Part shown: positions 1 to 6,690 of the stretch, piece by piece
Position numbering within the stretch: the first letter of the stretch is position 1
How the letters are laid out: each line of letters begins with the position of its first letter
Assembly (NCBI GenBank): GCA_031270385.1
Contig: JAISXS010000012.1
Span: 1 to 10,280 of the forward strand
Direction: 5' to 3'
Source of the DNA: Puniceicoccales bacterium
Lineage (GTDB): Bacteria > Verrucomicrobiota > Verrucomicrobiia > Opitutales > JAIRKQ01
Length of the DNA stretch: 10,280 nt
Notes under the pieces: model-generated
Told to the model about the DNA's origin: nothing
Databases searched by the model: none
The model's input: the letters and a program-made list of their open reading frames with translations, nothing else
Translations under genes and position numbers: made by a program

Positions 1-98
1 TCGTATTACTCGAAAAAAGCATTTTATTCAACGATACTTGGTTGAAAAATTCGCGTTTTTGTGAGAAAAATATGCTTCTTTCGGGTATGACAACTACA
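1..98 (+). repeat. MITE-like palindromic element, copy 1 (left end cut by window)
   Basis: This is the fourth member of the palindromic family clustered at 6409-6790. The left arm (1-21, ending CGAAAAAAGCA) is complementary at about 15 of 19 positions to the right arm (TGCTTCTTTCGGGTATGAC, from about 75). Its centre, GCATTTTATTCAACGAT at 18-34, matches the core of the other copies. The left arm matches that of the copy at 6585 at about 17 of 21 positions, which puts the missing TATAG just before base 1. The right end, CTACA at 94-98, corresponds to CTATA in other copies and lies one base from the encoded CCA of tRNA-Ser. Transposition by an IS630-type enzyme is inferred. The copy could also act as a transcription stop for the lpxC-lpxA-tRNA direction. 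Confidence 0.7.
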
Positions 99-99
99 A

Positions 100-189
100 T
101 GGCGGAGAGAGAGGGATTCGAACCCACGGTACCGTCTCCAGCACTTCGGTTTTCAAGACCGACGCAATAAACCGCTCTGCCATCTCTCC
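100..189 (-). tRNA. tRNA-Ser (anticodon UGA)
   Basis: Read on the minus strand, a 7-base acceptor stem GGAGAGA (189-183) pairs with TCTCTCC (110-104). It is followed by discriminator G and an encoded CCA at 102-100. The anticodon loop is CTTGAAA, giving UGA, flanked by a CGGT/ACCG stem. A long variable arm and the T-arm signature GGTTCGAATCC complete a class II serine tRNA of 90 bases. It decodes UCA and probably other UCN codons. It lies 84 bases downstream of lpxA on the same strand, so it may share that transcript. No promoter of its own is obvious in the gap. A palindromic element begins immediately after its 3' end. Confidence 0.96.
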
Positions 190-273
190 ACCGTAGTAAT
201 TTTCTACCAAGCCTGGCACATGTCGAGGAAAAAATCACAGAGCGCAGAACGCCCCCAGCGAAAATGGGCAAAT

Positions 274-1047
274 TTAAGCAAAGCCGCGGGTGCTACCGCC
301 GACAAAACTCAAAAATTCGCTGCGAAATTCCTGGAAAATATCTTCGGATACCATCTCCTCCATCGCCTGGGTATGATTTAAACCTTTCAAATAGAAAGTC
401 TTAAAAATAGTTTTTATCTGCGATATTTGCTTTTCGGAAAAGGAGTGCCTTTGCAAATTTACAAAATTCGGCGACCGCACTCTTGCCGGAATCCCATTTG
501 CTAACATGTACGGAAGAATATCCTGCGTCGCCTTCGATGACGCTCCAACCATTGCGTACTTACCTACCCTACAGAATTGATGAATTCCAGTGCCCCATCC
601 AATATTTGTAAAATCACACAGAGTGACGTGACCACCGAGCGCTGCCTGACTACTCATTATGACGTGATTTCCAACAACGCAGTCGTGGGCAACGTGCGCA
701 TATGCCAAAAACACGTTGTTATCGCCTATGATCGTCTCATTTTCCGCGTTTGTTGCAACGTGCGTTGTGCAATATTCTCGGAAAACATTGCAATTTCCTA
801 TTCTTAATCCTGGCTCTCCACCAACGTATTTCAAATCGTGCGTCGGCGCCCCAACGTAGGCGTATGGGTGAATAACGTTATTGTCCCCGATTTGCGTACG
901 GCCATCTATTGTGGAGTGGTGACATACGTGCGTGCCATTTCCCAGTGACACAAGCCTGCCGATATAGGCATAAGCATCAACGACAACGCCATCCCCCAAT
1001 TTCGCCTCACGTTCAACTATGGCGGTCGGATGGATTGTAGCCGACAT
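274..1047 (-). CDS. lpxA: UDP-N-acetylglucosamine acyltransferase
   Basis: LpxA transfers an R-3-hydroxyacyl chain from ACP to the 3-OH of UDP-GlcNAc, the first step of lipid A synthesis, in the cytoplasm. The 257-residue protein is close to the 262 of E. coli LpxA. Hexapeptide repeats of the left-handed beta-helix fill residues 1-180 and a C-terminal helical domain (residues 191-257) follows. The catalytic histidine is H121 in AHVAHDC, equivalent to E. coli H125, and H156 in GIHQFC matches H160. The start is the ATG at 1047, which overlaps the lpxC-fabZ stop by one base (TAATG) and gives the family N-terminus MSATIHPTA. An upstream in-frame start at 1119 would lie inside lpxC-fabZ and is unlikely. 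The acyl-length ruler position (E. coli G173) is Ala169 here, so the preferred chain length may differ from C14. Confidence 0.96.
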   Translation of the reverse strand: MSATIHPTAIVEREAKLGDGVVVDAYAYIGRLVSLGNGTHVCHHSTIDGRTQIGDNNVIHPYAYVGAPTHDLKYVGGEPGLRIGNCNVFREYCTTHVATNAENETIIGDNNVFLAYAHVAHDCVVGNHVIMSSQAALGGHVTLCDFTNIGWGTGIHQFCRVGKYAMVGASSKATQDILPYMLANGIPARVRSPNFVNLQRHSFSEKQISQIKTIFKTFYLKGLNHTQAMEEMVSEDIFQEFRSEFLSFVGGSTRGFA

Positions 1048-2378
1048 TATCTTTCCTTGGCATCCAAAATCATGAACATCAATTGCGCCGATGAAACGAC
1101 TTTGCCACAGACTTTGCACTCCGCACCGGCAAGTCCTATTTTGTGTCCGCGCTGTTTTGTCAACTTCACGTGAATCTCTAGCTGATCCCCTGGTGTGACC
1201 GCCTGGCGAAATTTCACTTTGTCGCAGCTCATGAAATACGCTATTTTGTTCTCCAACTTCGCTGTATTTAACATCAGGAGACCCGCCGCCTGTGCCATCG
1301 CCTCAACCTGCAAAACACCTGGCATGACCGGTTGCCCCGGAAAATGGCCGACAAAATACGGTTCATTAACTGTGACATTTTTTATCGCCCGCAGTTCATC
1401 GTCCCCGATGAACTCCACGATCCTGTCTATCATGACGAACGGATACCTATGCGGCAACATGTTCAGTATTCTATTAATATCAAACTCAACATTTGAGATT
1501 ATGAGCGGGCCAGCCGGCGACTTTGGCACTGATCTTCTGCCGGATTCCACCAATTTTCGCTGGGCGTGTATCTCCCTCGTCAACTCGGCGTTCATCGAAT
1601 GGCCAGGCCGTATGGCAATGATGTGCGCTTTTACTGGGACGCCAACCAGTGAAATGTCACCAACTATATCAAGAATTTTGTGGCGGACAAATTCATCTTT
1701 GAACCGCAGTGGTTCCTTAGAAAGTATTTGGTCGCCTTTTATTACGATCGCTGCATCTATCGTTCCTCCGCGCATCTTCCCGAGTTTCAGTAATTCTTCT
1801 ACGTCGTTGTAGTGAACAAACGTCCTCGCCGGTGCAATATCTGCAACGAACGATTCTGCACTAATGTCAACGGATAAATGTTGCGTACACGGCCCTCTGT
1901 CATCCACCAGAGTGGCTGTTATTTTCAAGCCATCATATGGGAGGGCAACTAGAGAACGATTTCCGCGTGTTACGGTTATTGGCTCCCTCAGTTCGAAAAC
2001 TTTCCTCTCCGCGTCCTGTTCAACTTTTTCGGCCTGCAGTATGAGATTGACAAAATGCTTCGCTGATCCGTCCAAAATCGGTGGCTCATCGGCATTCAAT
2101 TCCACTAGCACGTTGTCGATTCCAATGCCACACAATGCGGAAAGAACGTGTTCGACGGTGGAAATTGTCACATTCTTTATTTGCAGGGACGTTGACCGAA
2201 CTAATTCACCAACATTTTCTATCGTTGCCAAAATCTCCGGCTTTCCAACGAGATCCACCCTCCTAAACACCACTCCCGTATTTGGTGGTGCCGGCTTCAG
2301 CGTTATCGTGGAATGCTTTCCGGTGTGCAGCGACACTCCAGAAATCGTTGACTCGCGCAAAATCGTATGCTGCTTCAT
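1047..2378 (-). CDS. lpxC-fabZ: bifunctional UDP-3-O-acyl-GlcNAc deacetylase / 3-hydroxyacyl-ACP dehydratase
   Basis: This 443-residue protein is a fusion of two enzymes. Residues 1-285 are LpxC, the zinc deacetylase that commits the cell to lipid A synthesis. Its zinc ligands are H77 (in VEHVLSAL), H233 and D237 (in HKILDIVGD), with E76 as likely base and H260 in PGHSMN as the second catalytic histidine. Residues 295-443 are FabZ, which dehydrates 3-hydroxyacyl-ACP. It shows LPHRYPF at 308-314 and the catalytic pair H345 (VGHFPGQP) and E359 (QVEAMAQ). Both active sites look intact. LpxC and FabZ compete for the same 3-hydroxyacyl-ACP pool, so fusion fixes their ratio. Such fusions are known in Bacteroidota and Verrucomicrobiota. 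The ATG at 2378 has no clear Shine-Dalgarno sequence but gives the standard N-terminus. lpxA follows with a TAATG overlap, implying coupled translation. Confidence 0.96.
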   Translation of the reverse strand: MKQHTILRESTISGVSLHTGKHSTITLKPAPPNTGVVFRRVDLVGKPEILATIENVGELVRSTSLQIKNVTISTVEHVLSALCGIGIDNVLVELNADEPPILDGSAKHFVNLILQAEKVEQDAERKVFELREPITVTRGNRSLVALPYDGLKITATLVDDRGPCTQHLSVDISAESFVADIAPARTFVHYNDVEELLKLGKMRGGTIDAAIVIKGDQILSKEPLRFKDEFVRHKILDIVGDISLVGVPVKAHIIAIRPGHSMNAELTREIHAQRKLVESGRRSVPKSPAGPLIISNVEFDINRILNMLPHRYPFVMIDRIVEFIGDDELRAIKNVTVNEPYFVGHFPGQPVMPGVLQVEAMAQAAGLLMLNTAKLENKIAYFMSCDKVKFRQAVTPGDQLEIHVKLTKQRGHKIGLAGAECKVCGKVVSSAQLMFMILDAKER

Positions 2379-2549
2379 TTTCGGCCGAAACTACGAAAGG
2401 GGTCGACGGTGTAAAGCACAACTTTGGAAACTAAAACTTAAGTTTTCATGGTATGCTCGCTGGCAATGCGAGTCTCTCCGAAAGACTCCACGTGCAACGG
2501 TATACAGCTGTGGTACGGCGTAGACAGCGGAAAGTTCTCAGTAACCTAT
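2379..2549 (-). promoter_or_regulatory. lepB to lpxC gap with small dyads; probable leader of lpxC-fabZ
   Basis: The 171-base gap upstream of lpxC-fabZ holds no gene. It contains a perfect 14-base palindrome, AAAACTTAAGTTTT, at 2433-2446. A hairpin CTCGC/GCGAG lies at about 2456-2472, and a second, GAGTCT/AGACTC, at 2470-2488 with a 7-base loop. The two hairpins overlap by a few bases, so they cannot both form fully. No convincing -35/-10 pair was found by eye on the minus strand. The gap probably carries the lpxC promoter and leader, or transcription may continue from lepB. None of the hairpins is followed by a T run, so a terminator is not supported. The assignment as regulatory is inferred from position and the dyads alone. 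Confidence 0.35.
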
Positions 2550-3803
2550 TTATTCATGTATTCCGAATCTGGAGTTAAACGGGTAAAAAACAATTAGCGG
2601 CCGTCCCTTCACGCTTTTTTGTGGGACTGTTCCCCAAAATCTGCTGTCATAGCTCTCCTTTGAATTGTCACCTAGTACAAAATAGTTACCATCTCGGACG
2701 TGAAATTCCATGCCTTCAGCGAGCAATTTGGCAGCAACGTAACCATTTTTGTAACCACCAGCCTTGGAATTTAATTTTTTAATTGTTTCGGTTGCGGACA
2801 ATAGCTTCCCATTTGCAAATAATTTTCCTTCGCGAATAGCCAACGTATCACCTGGTTTTCCGACGAGTCTTTTTATGAAAAATTTCGGAGCCTTGGCAAG
2901 GTCTTGCACGTCATCTGTCCGAAAAATTATACACTCTCCGACCTTCGGAGCCCTGAAGTTGTAGGTCATTTTATCGACGAACAACATATCGCCGGGAAGA
3001 ATCTCGAAATGGAGCAAACTTCGGCCGGAGCGTATAAAGTTACCAGTTTTTGTGAAACCAATATTCCTTCCAGCTGTTAAATTTTGATGATTTTTGCTTA
3101 TAAAATCTTTCCATGACGAAGAATTTGGGCAGAACCTTTCCAAGAGGACCTTGTCCAACGCAAAGTCCGCAGGGGTAAGTATCTTATACGGTTTATCGGC
3201 AATAAGTATCACATATTCCCTGTTCGCCAAGCTACCGATCTTGTTCCTCACCAGCGTGTACGGAACCGAATATCCATTCTCTCCGTCGACTCTAATGAGC
3301 GGTATTGAAACCTCCCCACTATTTTGGGCCAAAATATTTATTTCGTTCGCACCATACGTGATTTTATCAAATATCCAACGCCATATGGATTTCTTGGAAT
3401 TGTCGCCATCCAGTATTCTGTGTGTCATCCCATAGTACGTCGGATACATGGAATTCGTCGGAATTTGAAATGATTGCACGAAAAATGTTCGAATTGCCAC
3501 AGCAAGGAATATGGCGACGAACAATACCTCTGTGTTTTCGCTCAAAAATTTTACCGGAAAGATATTCCCTCCGTATTTTCCTAGAATGGAACGTAGTGCC
3601 CCCGATCGCTCGCCTAATTCCGAGAAATTTTTGGCGGCAACAACGGACTTCAACGACGCTGTGTGCATTTCAATTTCGGAGACAACAGTAGGTGGTAGCA
3701 GATGGCTGCGATACCTTATGACTTTTCGTGCCGCTGATACAAGATCACTAGACGACACCAACAATTTTTTGTCCTTGCTATTCTGTGCGAAGCGGATCAT
3801 CAC
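2550..3803 (-). CDS. lepB: signal peptidase I
   Basis: This membrane serine protease cleaves signal peptides from exported proteins on the periplasmic face. Residues 1-90 are a hydrophilic N-terminal extension. One membrane segment spans about 92-108, directly before the catalytic box IPTNSMYPT with nucleophile S118. The lysine base is K311 in FFIKRLVGKPGD, and the box GDNSKESYDSRFWG lies at 378-391. Ser and Lys are 193 residues apart, against about 55 in E. coli LepB, so an extra domain of roughly 140 residues sits between them. At 417 residues it is long, as seen in Verrucomicrobiota-type enzymes (recalled, not checked). The first start is GTG at 3803, followed at once by ATG at 3800, and either may be used. 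Both lie inside the 3' end of the YggU gene, indicating coupled translation. The C-terminus is FGIHE. Confidence 0.93.
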   Translation of the reverse strand: MMIRFAQNSKDKKLLVSSSDLVSAARKVIRYRSHLLPPTVVSEIEMHTASLKSVVAAKNFSELGERSGALRSILGKYGGNIFPVKFLSENTEVLFVAIFLAVAIRTFFVQSFQIPTNSMYPTYYGMTHRILDGDNSKKSIWRWIFDKITYGANEINILAQNSGEVSIPLIRVDGENGYSVPYTLVRNKIGSLANREYVILIADKPYKILTPADFALDKVLLERFCPNSSSWKDFISKNHQNLTAGRNIGFTKTGNFIRSGRSLLHFEILPGDMLFVDKMTYNFRAPKVGECIIFRTDDVQDLAKAPKFFIKRLVGKPGDTLAIREGKLFANGKLLSATETIKKLNSKAGGYKNGYVAAKLLAEGMEFHVRDGNYFVLGDNSKESYDSRFWGTVPQKSVKGRPLIVFYPFNSRFGIHE

Positions 3804-4056
3804 TGAAAAGTTTGTCCAATATAAATTTCAACGAAAAATCATCGCCGAAGTCTATTACTTTGTTCCTGGAGCGCTGACCACTCACTATGAATATATTTTT
3901 GGCACCAAGCTTCTTGCCGAGAAACTCGAGAATTTCCGCATTTGCGCGCCCCCCATCCGCTGGGGCCATAACTTTTATTTTTAAAACGCCATCGCAGAAA
4001 GAGATAACCCCCCTGCGCGAAGCATTAGCTATGACCCGCACGGGAATTTTGCACAT
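3778..4056 (-). CDS. YggU/DUF167 family protein
   Basis: This 92-residue protein matches the YggU/DUF167 family of small conserved proteins whose biochemical role is not settled. The family signature is visible in order: VRVIANASRRGV at about 6-17, LKIKVMAPADGGRANAEI at about 25-42, and SGQRSRNKVI at about 59-68. Full family length is about 95-100 residues, so the gene looks intact. The ATG at 4056 lies 14 bases after the stop of the AP2-like gene. The 3' end overlaps the start of lepB by about 26 bases. The tight packing supports one operon from about 4640 to 2550. Nothing in the sequence shows what it does for either neighbour. Confidence 0.9.
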   Translation of the reverse strand: MCKIPVRVIANASRRGVISFCDGVLKIKVMAPADGGRANAEILEFLGKKLGAKNIFIVSGQRSRNKVIDFGDDFSLKFILDKLFSDDPLRTE

Positions 4057-4070
4057 TTTTGCAAAAACTT

Positions 4071-4640
4071 TCAGAGGGACTTGCTTTCAACGTCGATCGG
4101 TGCCTCGGCCATGGTCGGATTTTCCTGCTTTGACAGGACATATTTCTTCACATTTTCGAGGCCAACTATCTTCGTTGCAACTTCTTCTCCGTAGGCAGCG
4201 CAAAGTCTCTCGTAGCGTAAAGAAACGGCTTTCTTGAAAGCCAAATTTTCGCCGTATTTCGCGATGGAAAATGACGTGCACTTCTGTTTGCCCTTAGCCG
4301 GCCGCCAAGTGACGGAATAGAATCCAAGCTTCTTATCTCCTTTGCCATTTTTCGACAACTTCGAAACGCCGAGCACGCCCGTTTGGTTTCTTTTGTCGTG
4401 GGAGACTATTTTCTGACTCCTCGGCTTCGAAGGGATGGCACACAGGCGCGCGGTCAATTCGTTGCGACAAACTATAGCCTTTTCGAGGGAGATGTCCTCG
4501 CCTCCGAGTTTCCTGTCGCTGAACAATTTGGAATAGCGAATCCCATTTTTATATCCGCGAACGAGCCACCCTTTGGTCGTTTTGGAATCTATCCTACTTA
4601 TGCCTTTGTAAACATTCTTACGATTTTTTTTTGTATCCAT
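4071..4640 (-). CDS. two-repeat AP2-like DNA-binding protein
   Basis: The 189-residue basic protein appears to hold two AP2/ERF-like modules. The first spans about residues 9-65 (VYKGISR, then GWLVRGYKNG, then a helix ending CRNELTARL). The second, about 87-147, is clearer: TGVLGVSKLSK, a strand FYSVTWRPAKGK, then FSIAKYGENLAFKKAVSLRYE. This matches the three-strand plus helix pattern of AP2 domains, which bind DNA. A tail of about 40 residues follows. It is probably a small transcription regulator or nucleoid protein; no integrase or endonuclease domain is attached. It starts the yggU-lepB operon and faces comEC divergently, so it may act on the shared intergenic region. The ATG at 4640 has no clear Shine-Dalgarno sequence. 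Target and role are unknown. Confidence 0.75.
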   Translation of the reverse strand: MDTKKNRKNVYKGISRIDSKTTKGWLVRGYKNGIRYSKLFSDRKLGGEDISLEKAIVCRNELTARLCAIPSKPRSQKIVSHDKRNQTGVLGVSKLSKNGKGDKKLGFYSVTWRPAKGKQKCTSFSIAKYGENLAFKKAVSLRYERLCAAYGEEVATKIVGLENVKKYVLSKQENPTMAEAPIDVESKSL

Positions 4641-4661
4641 ATCAACAAAGAATTAACAGCG

Positions 4662-4689
4662 AGTATAACCCTCACATTACATTGTGAGG
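4662..4689. promoter_or_regulatory. divergent control region: inverted repeat with possible -10
   Basis: A perfect 7-base inverted repeat, CCTCACA-TTACAT-TGTGAGG, lies at 4670-4689 between the AP2-like gene and comEC. On the minus strand it sits where the -35 box would be for a possible -10 TATACT (complement of 4662-4667), about 20 bases from the AP2 gene start. No good -35 match is present, which would fit an activated or repressed promoter. On the plus strand the right half of the repeat plus the next base forms the Shine-Dalgarno-like GTGAGGA (4684-4690) of the small ORF at 4698. A transcript starting before 4670 could hide that site in a hairpin. Operator or RNA-hairpin function is inferred. 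Confidence 0.4.
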
Positions 4690-4697
4690 ATAGTACG

Positions 4698-4808
4698 ATG
4701 TTTAGCAGCGAACTATTAAAGAAAAAATTCAAACGATCCAGAAAAAAAACATTTTTTTGTAGAAAATTTCTAAAAATTTCAAATTACTCGCTCAAACTGT
4801 ATCTTTGA
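4698..4808 (+). CDS. small basic ORF upstream of comEC, possible leader peptide
   Basis: This 36-codon ORF encodes a strongly basic peptide beginning MFSSELLKKKFKRSRKK. Its ATG has a good Shine-Dalgarno sequence (GTGAGGA at 4684-4690, 7 bases upstream), better than anything before comEC itself. Its TGA at 4806-4808 overlaps the comEC ATG by one base (TGATG), the arrangement expected when ribosomes pass from one reading frame to the next. It could be a leader that controls comEC translation, or a small cationic protein. The AT-rich region favours Lys/Phe codons by chance, so an accidental ORF is possible. I recognise no family. Confidence 0.4.
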   Translation: MFSSELLKKKFKRSRKKTFFCRKFLKISNYSLKLYL

Positions 4809-6484
4809 TGAAAAATTTATCCCGGGAAAATAGCGAGATTAGGACACACGTTGCCCCGTCATGTCTGTTTTTGCCGGTACTTTTCTTCATCGCTGGCGTG
4901 AGATCGAGAAAAATTCTACTATCGCTTGTAGTTCTTGTTAGTGCCCTGGCGATCGTTGTGGTGGGTGGAAAAGTGTTGGCCAAACGTTTCAGGAATGGGA
5001 TTTTTTTTGACAAAATAGCATCCATTGCAATCCCAGTGGCCGTCCTTGCGACCAGCGCTCTTTTAGGATCACTATATTATTGGTATCGCTGTGCGCCATG
5101 CACCGTCGGCATGCAAACCAAAATGCAAGGTTATGCCACGGTGATATTGGAGGCGGAATCTCTAGTAGTTAGGAACAGGCAATGCGGTACATTCCACGGC
5201 TGCGGAAAAATAAAGGGCGTGGCTCGAAAAAATCGCAATAGTGAAAATTACGATCAGTTGAATGGCGAAAGGGTATTTTTCAGCATAGAGGTTTCCCTCT
5301 GCGATAAAATTCCACTCGTCGGGCAGGAGTTTCGTGTCGGCGGAAACTTGAAATTCATCGGAGACAGTGGGAGTAATTGGTTCCTTCGCCACCTGAAAAA
5401 TTCGCACATAAATTGGCATATTTCTAACTGTTGTCTGCTTTCACTCTGCGAAAAAGTTCCTCTTCTGGCACCGTTTTTCGGGAAAATCGCCGACAAATTT
5501 TCATATTCATTGGCCATTGGAACGGAGAATTGGCCGATTGAAATCGGCATATTATCGGCAATGCTAACGGGCGCGAAATCAGAAATGGATGCCGTTTCCA
5601 GGGAAATATTCAACGACCTCGGCATTGCGCATTTGTTCGCTGTCAGCGGTATTCACATAGGAATCATCGCCGCGACTGCCGATATTTTGCTGCGAATATT
5701 TGGAGTCAAAAAGAGTTTTAGGCCGATACCAACATTATTTTTCCTGATATTTTACGTAAATGCCATTGGTTGCTCTCCGTCTGCCATGCGTGCACTGACG
5801 ATGGTTGCATTTTACTATGCAGCTACCCTACTCGGACGCAGGCCGAATGTTTTGTCCGCCCTTTGCAACAGTGCTCTTCTCCACGTGTTGTACGATCCAT
5901 TCGTAGCGTTTAACATCAGTTTTTTGCTATCCTATTCTGTCGTTGCCGGTATCGCCTTGATGGGATTTCATCTAAAATTCTTCTTATCACGAAAATTTTT
6001 GAACTTGTACGGCATAAAATTAGCTGCCTATCCGCCGACCTTTAGGTTTTGGTTTAAAATAAAGGGCATGTTAGTGACATCTGTTTCCATATCAATTTCA
6101 GCCTATCTTGCTAGCTTGCCGCTATCGATCGGATACTTCGGGACATTGTCGCTAATCACGATACCGGTCAACGTTATAGTCGTTCCGATTGCAACGTGCG
6201 CAATAATTGCTGGTGCAATCACGCTCCTTTGCGGCCTGTGTGGATTGGCAACGCTGTGTCCCCTCTCGAATTGGGTTGCATGTTCATTCGTCGGAATTTT
6301 TCGTTTGCTATCGCAAGATTTTTATAGCGATGCCTGCTGTTTGAAAAATCTAAATGTTCCTTTTGAACTGTGCGCAGCGGCAACATTGGCAATTTTGGCA
6401 GGCGCACATATAGTTGTTTCATCTGAAAAGGACGTGCTTTTTTTTATAAAAAGAAAAATTTTCCCACCGAATATCGTTGAATAG
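4808..6484 (+). CDS. comEC: ComEC/Rec2-type DNA uptake channel, no metallo-beta-lactamase domain
   Basis: ComEC forms the inner-membrane channel that brings single-stranded DNA into the cytoplasm during transformation. The 558-residue protein starts with membrane segments at about 20-29, 36-52 and 74-90. An OB-like soluble domain follows (about 100-205), then the Competence domain (about 230-505). The family hallmark DLGIAHLFAVSGIHIG lies at 270-285 and SPSAMRA at 323-329. Several hydrophobic segments follow to about 533. Full ComEC proteins are often near 750 residues with a C-terminal metallo-beta-lactamase domain, which is absent here. The last 25 codons and the stop lie inside a palindromic element (6409-6512), so the original 3' end has been replaced or cut. 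The ATG at 4808 overlaps the stop of an upstream small ORF; a TTG codon directly precedes it. Confidence 0.88.
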   Translation: MKNLSRENSEIRTHVAPSCLFLPVLFFIAGVRSRKILLSLVVLVSALAIVVVGGKVLAKRFRNGIFFDKIASIAIPVAVLATSALLGSLYYWYRCAPCTVGMQTKMQGYATVILEAESLVVRNRQCGTFHGCGKIKGVARKNRNSENYDQLNGERVFFSIEVSLCDKIPLVGQEFRVGGNLKFIGDSGSNWFLRHLKNSHINWHISNCCLLSLCEKVPLLAPFFGKIADKFSYSLAIGTENWPIEIGILSAMLTGAKSEMDAVSREIFNDLGIAHLFAVSGIHIGIIAATADILLRIFGVKKSFRPIPTLFFLIFYVNAIGCSPSAMRALTMVAFYYAATLLGRRPNVLSALCNSALLHVLYDPFVAFNISFLLSYSVVAGIALMGFHLKFFLSRKFLNLYGIKLAAYPPTFRFWFKIKGMLVTSVSISISAYLASLPLSIGYFGTLSLITIPVNVIVVPIATCAIIAGAITLLCGLCGLATLCPLSNWVACSFVGIFRLLSQDFYSDACCLKNLNVPFELCAAATLAILAGAHIVVSSEKDVLFFIKRKIFPPNIVE

Positions 6485-6512
6485 GATGCCCTTGTCGGGT
6501 GTGATAGCTATA
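6409..6512 (-). repeat. MITE-like palindromic element, copy 2 (inverted, inside comEC 3' end)
   Basis: Read on the minus strand this 104-base element starts TATAGCTATCACACCCGACA and ends in CTATA. Aligned without gaps by eye to the copy at 6687-6790 it matches at 86 of 104 positions. The shared core is CCTATTCAACGATATTCGG, followed by GGGAAAATTTTTCTTTTT. The two ends form imperfect 25-29 base inverted repeats. On the plus strand it encodes the last 25 residues of ComEC and the stop TAG at 6482-6484. It ends in TATA, as expected for an element that inserts at TA. It is an inverted partner of the copy at 6687, so the two could pair over the whole 380-base cluster. Confidence 0.8.
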
Positions 6513-6533
6513 TTTTACTTTCCGCTCAAAAAT

Positions 6534-6582
6534 ATCAGACAAATGCGTAGTTGTCGCGCTCAGCAAAGACATTTTGTCTGAT
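6534..6582. repeat. isolated inverted repeat between element copies
   Basis: ATCAGACAAATG (6534-6545) is complementary to CATTTTGTCTGAT (6570-6582) apart from one extra base, with a 24-base loop. It lies between two TATA-bounded elements but lacks the shared ATTC-A-CGAT core. It might be a stripped or unrelated element, or a hairpin that ends comEC transcription about 50 bases after its stop. The arms are not followed by a T run on either strand, so the terminator reading is weak. Confidence 0.45.
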
Positions 6583-6584
6583 GA

Positions 6585-6690
6585 TATAGTCGTCTTGCTT
6601 GAGAAAAGCATTCTGTTTAACGATGTTTAGCGGCAGGATTCCCGTTTTTTTGGAAAAGGGGGAGTGCTTTTTCCGAGCAAGATGACTATA
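6585..6690 (+). repeat. MITE-like palindromic element, copy 3
   Basis: This 106-base copy runs from TATAGTCGTCTTGCTTGAG to ...AAGATGACTATA. The left arm (6585-6610) is complementary to the right arm (about 6664-6690) with only a few mismatches. Its core, GCATTCTGTTTAACGATG, matches the other copies, but its arms differ from those of the copies at 6409 and 6687. They resemble instead the copy at 1-98. The last four bases, TATA, are also the first four of the next copy, so the two are joined head to tail through one shared target site. Confidence 0.75.

Noticed and set aside
1195..1812. 205-codon plus-strand ORF opposite lpxC-fabZ
   Set aside because: It is a shadow of a well-supported gene on the other strand and shows no recognisable domain; the same holds for the plus-strand ORFs at 1864-2523 and 3511-3984.
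4383..4808. Long form (141 codons) of the small ORF before comEC
   Set aside because: Most of it lies antisense to the AP2-like gene; only the last 36 codons from ATG 4698 have a ribosome site and were kept.
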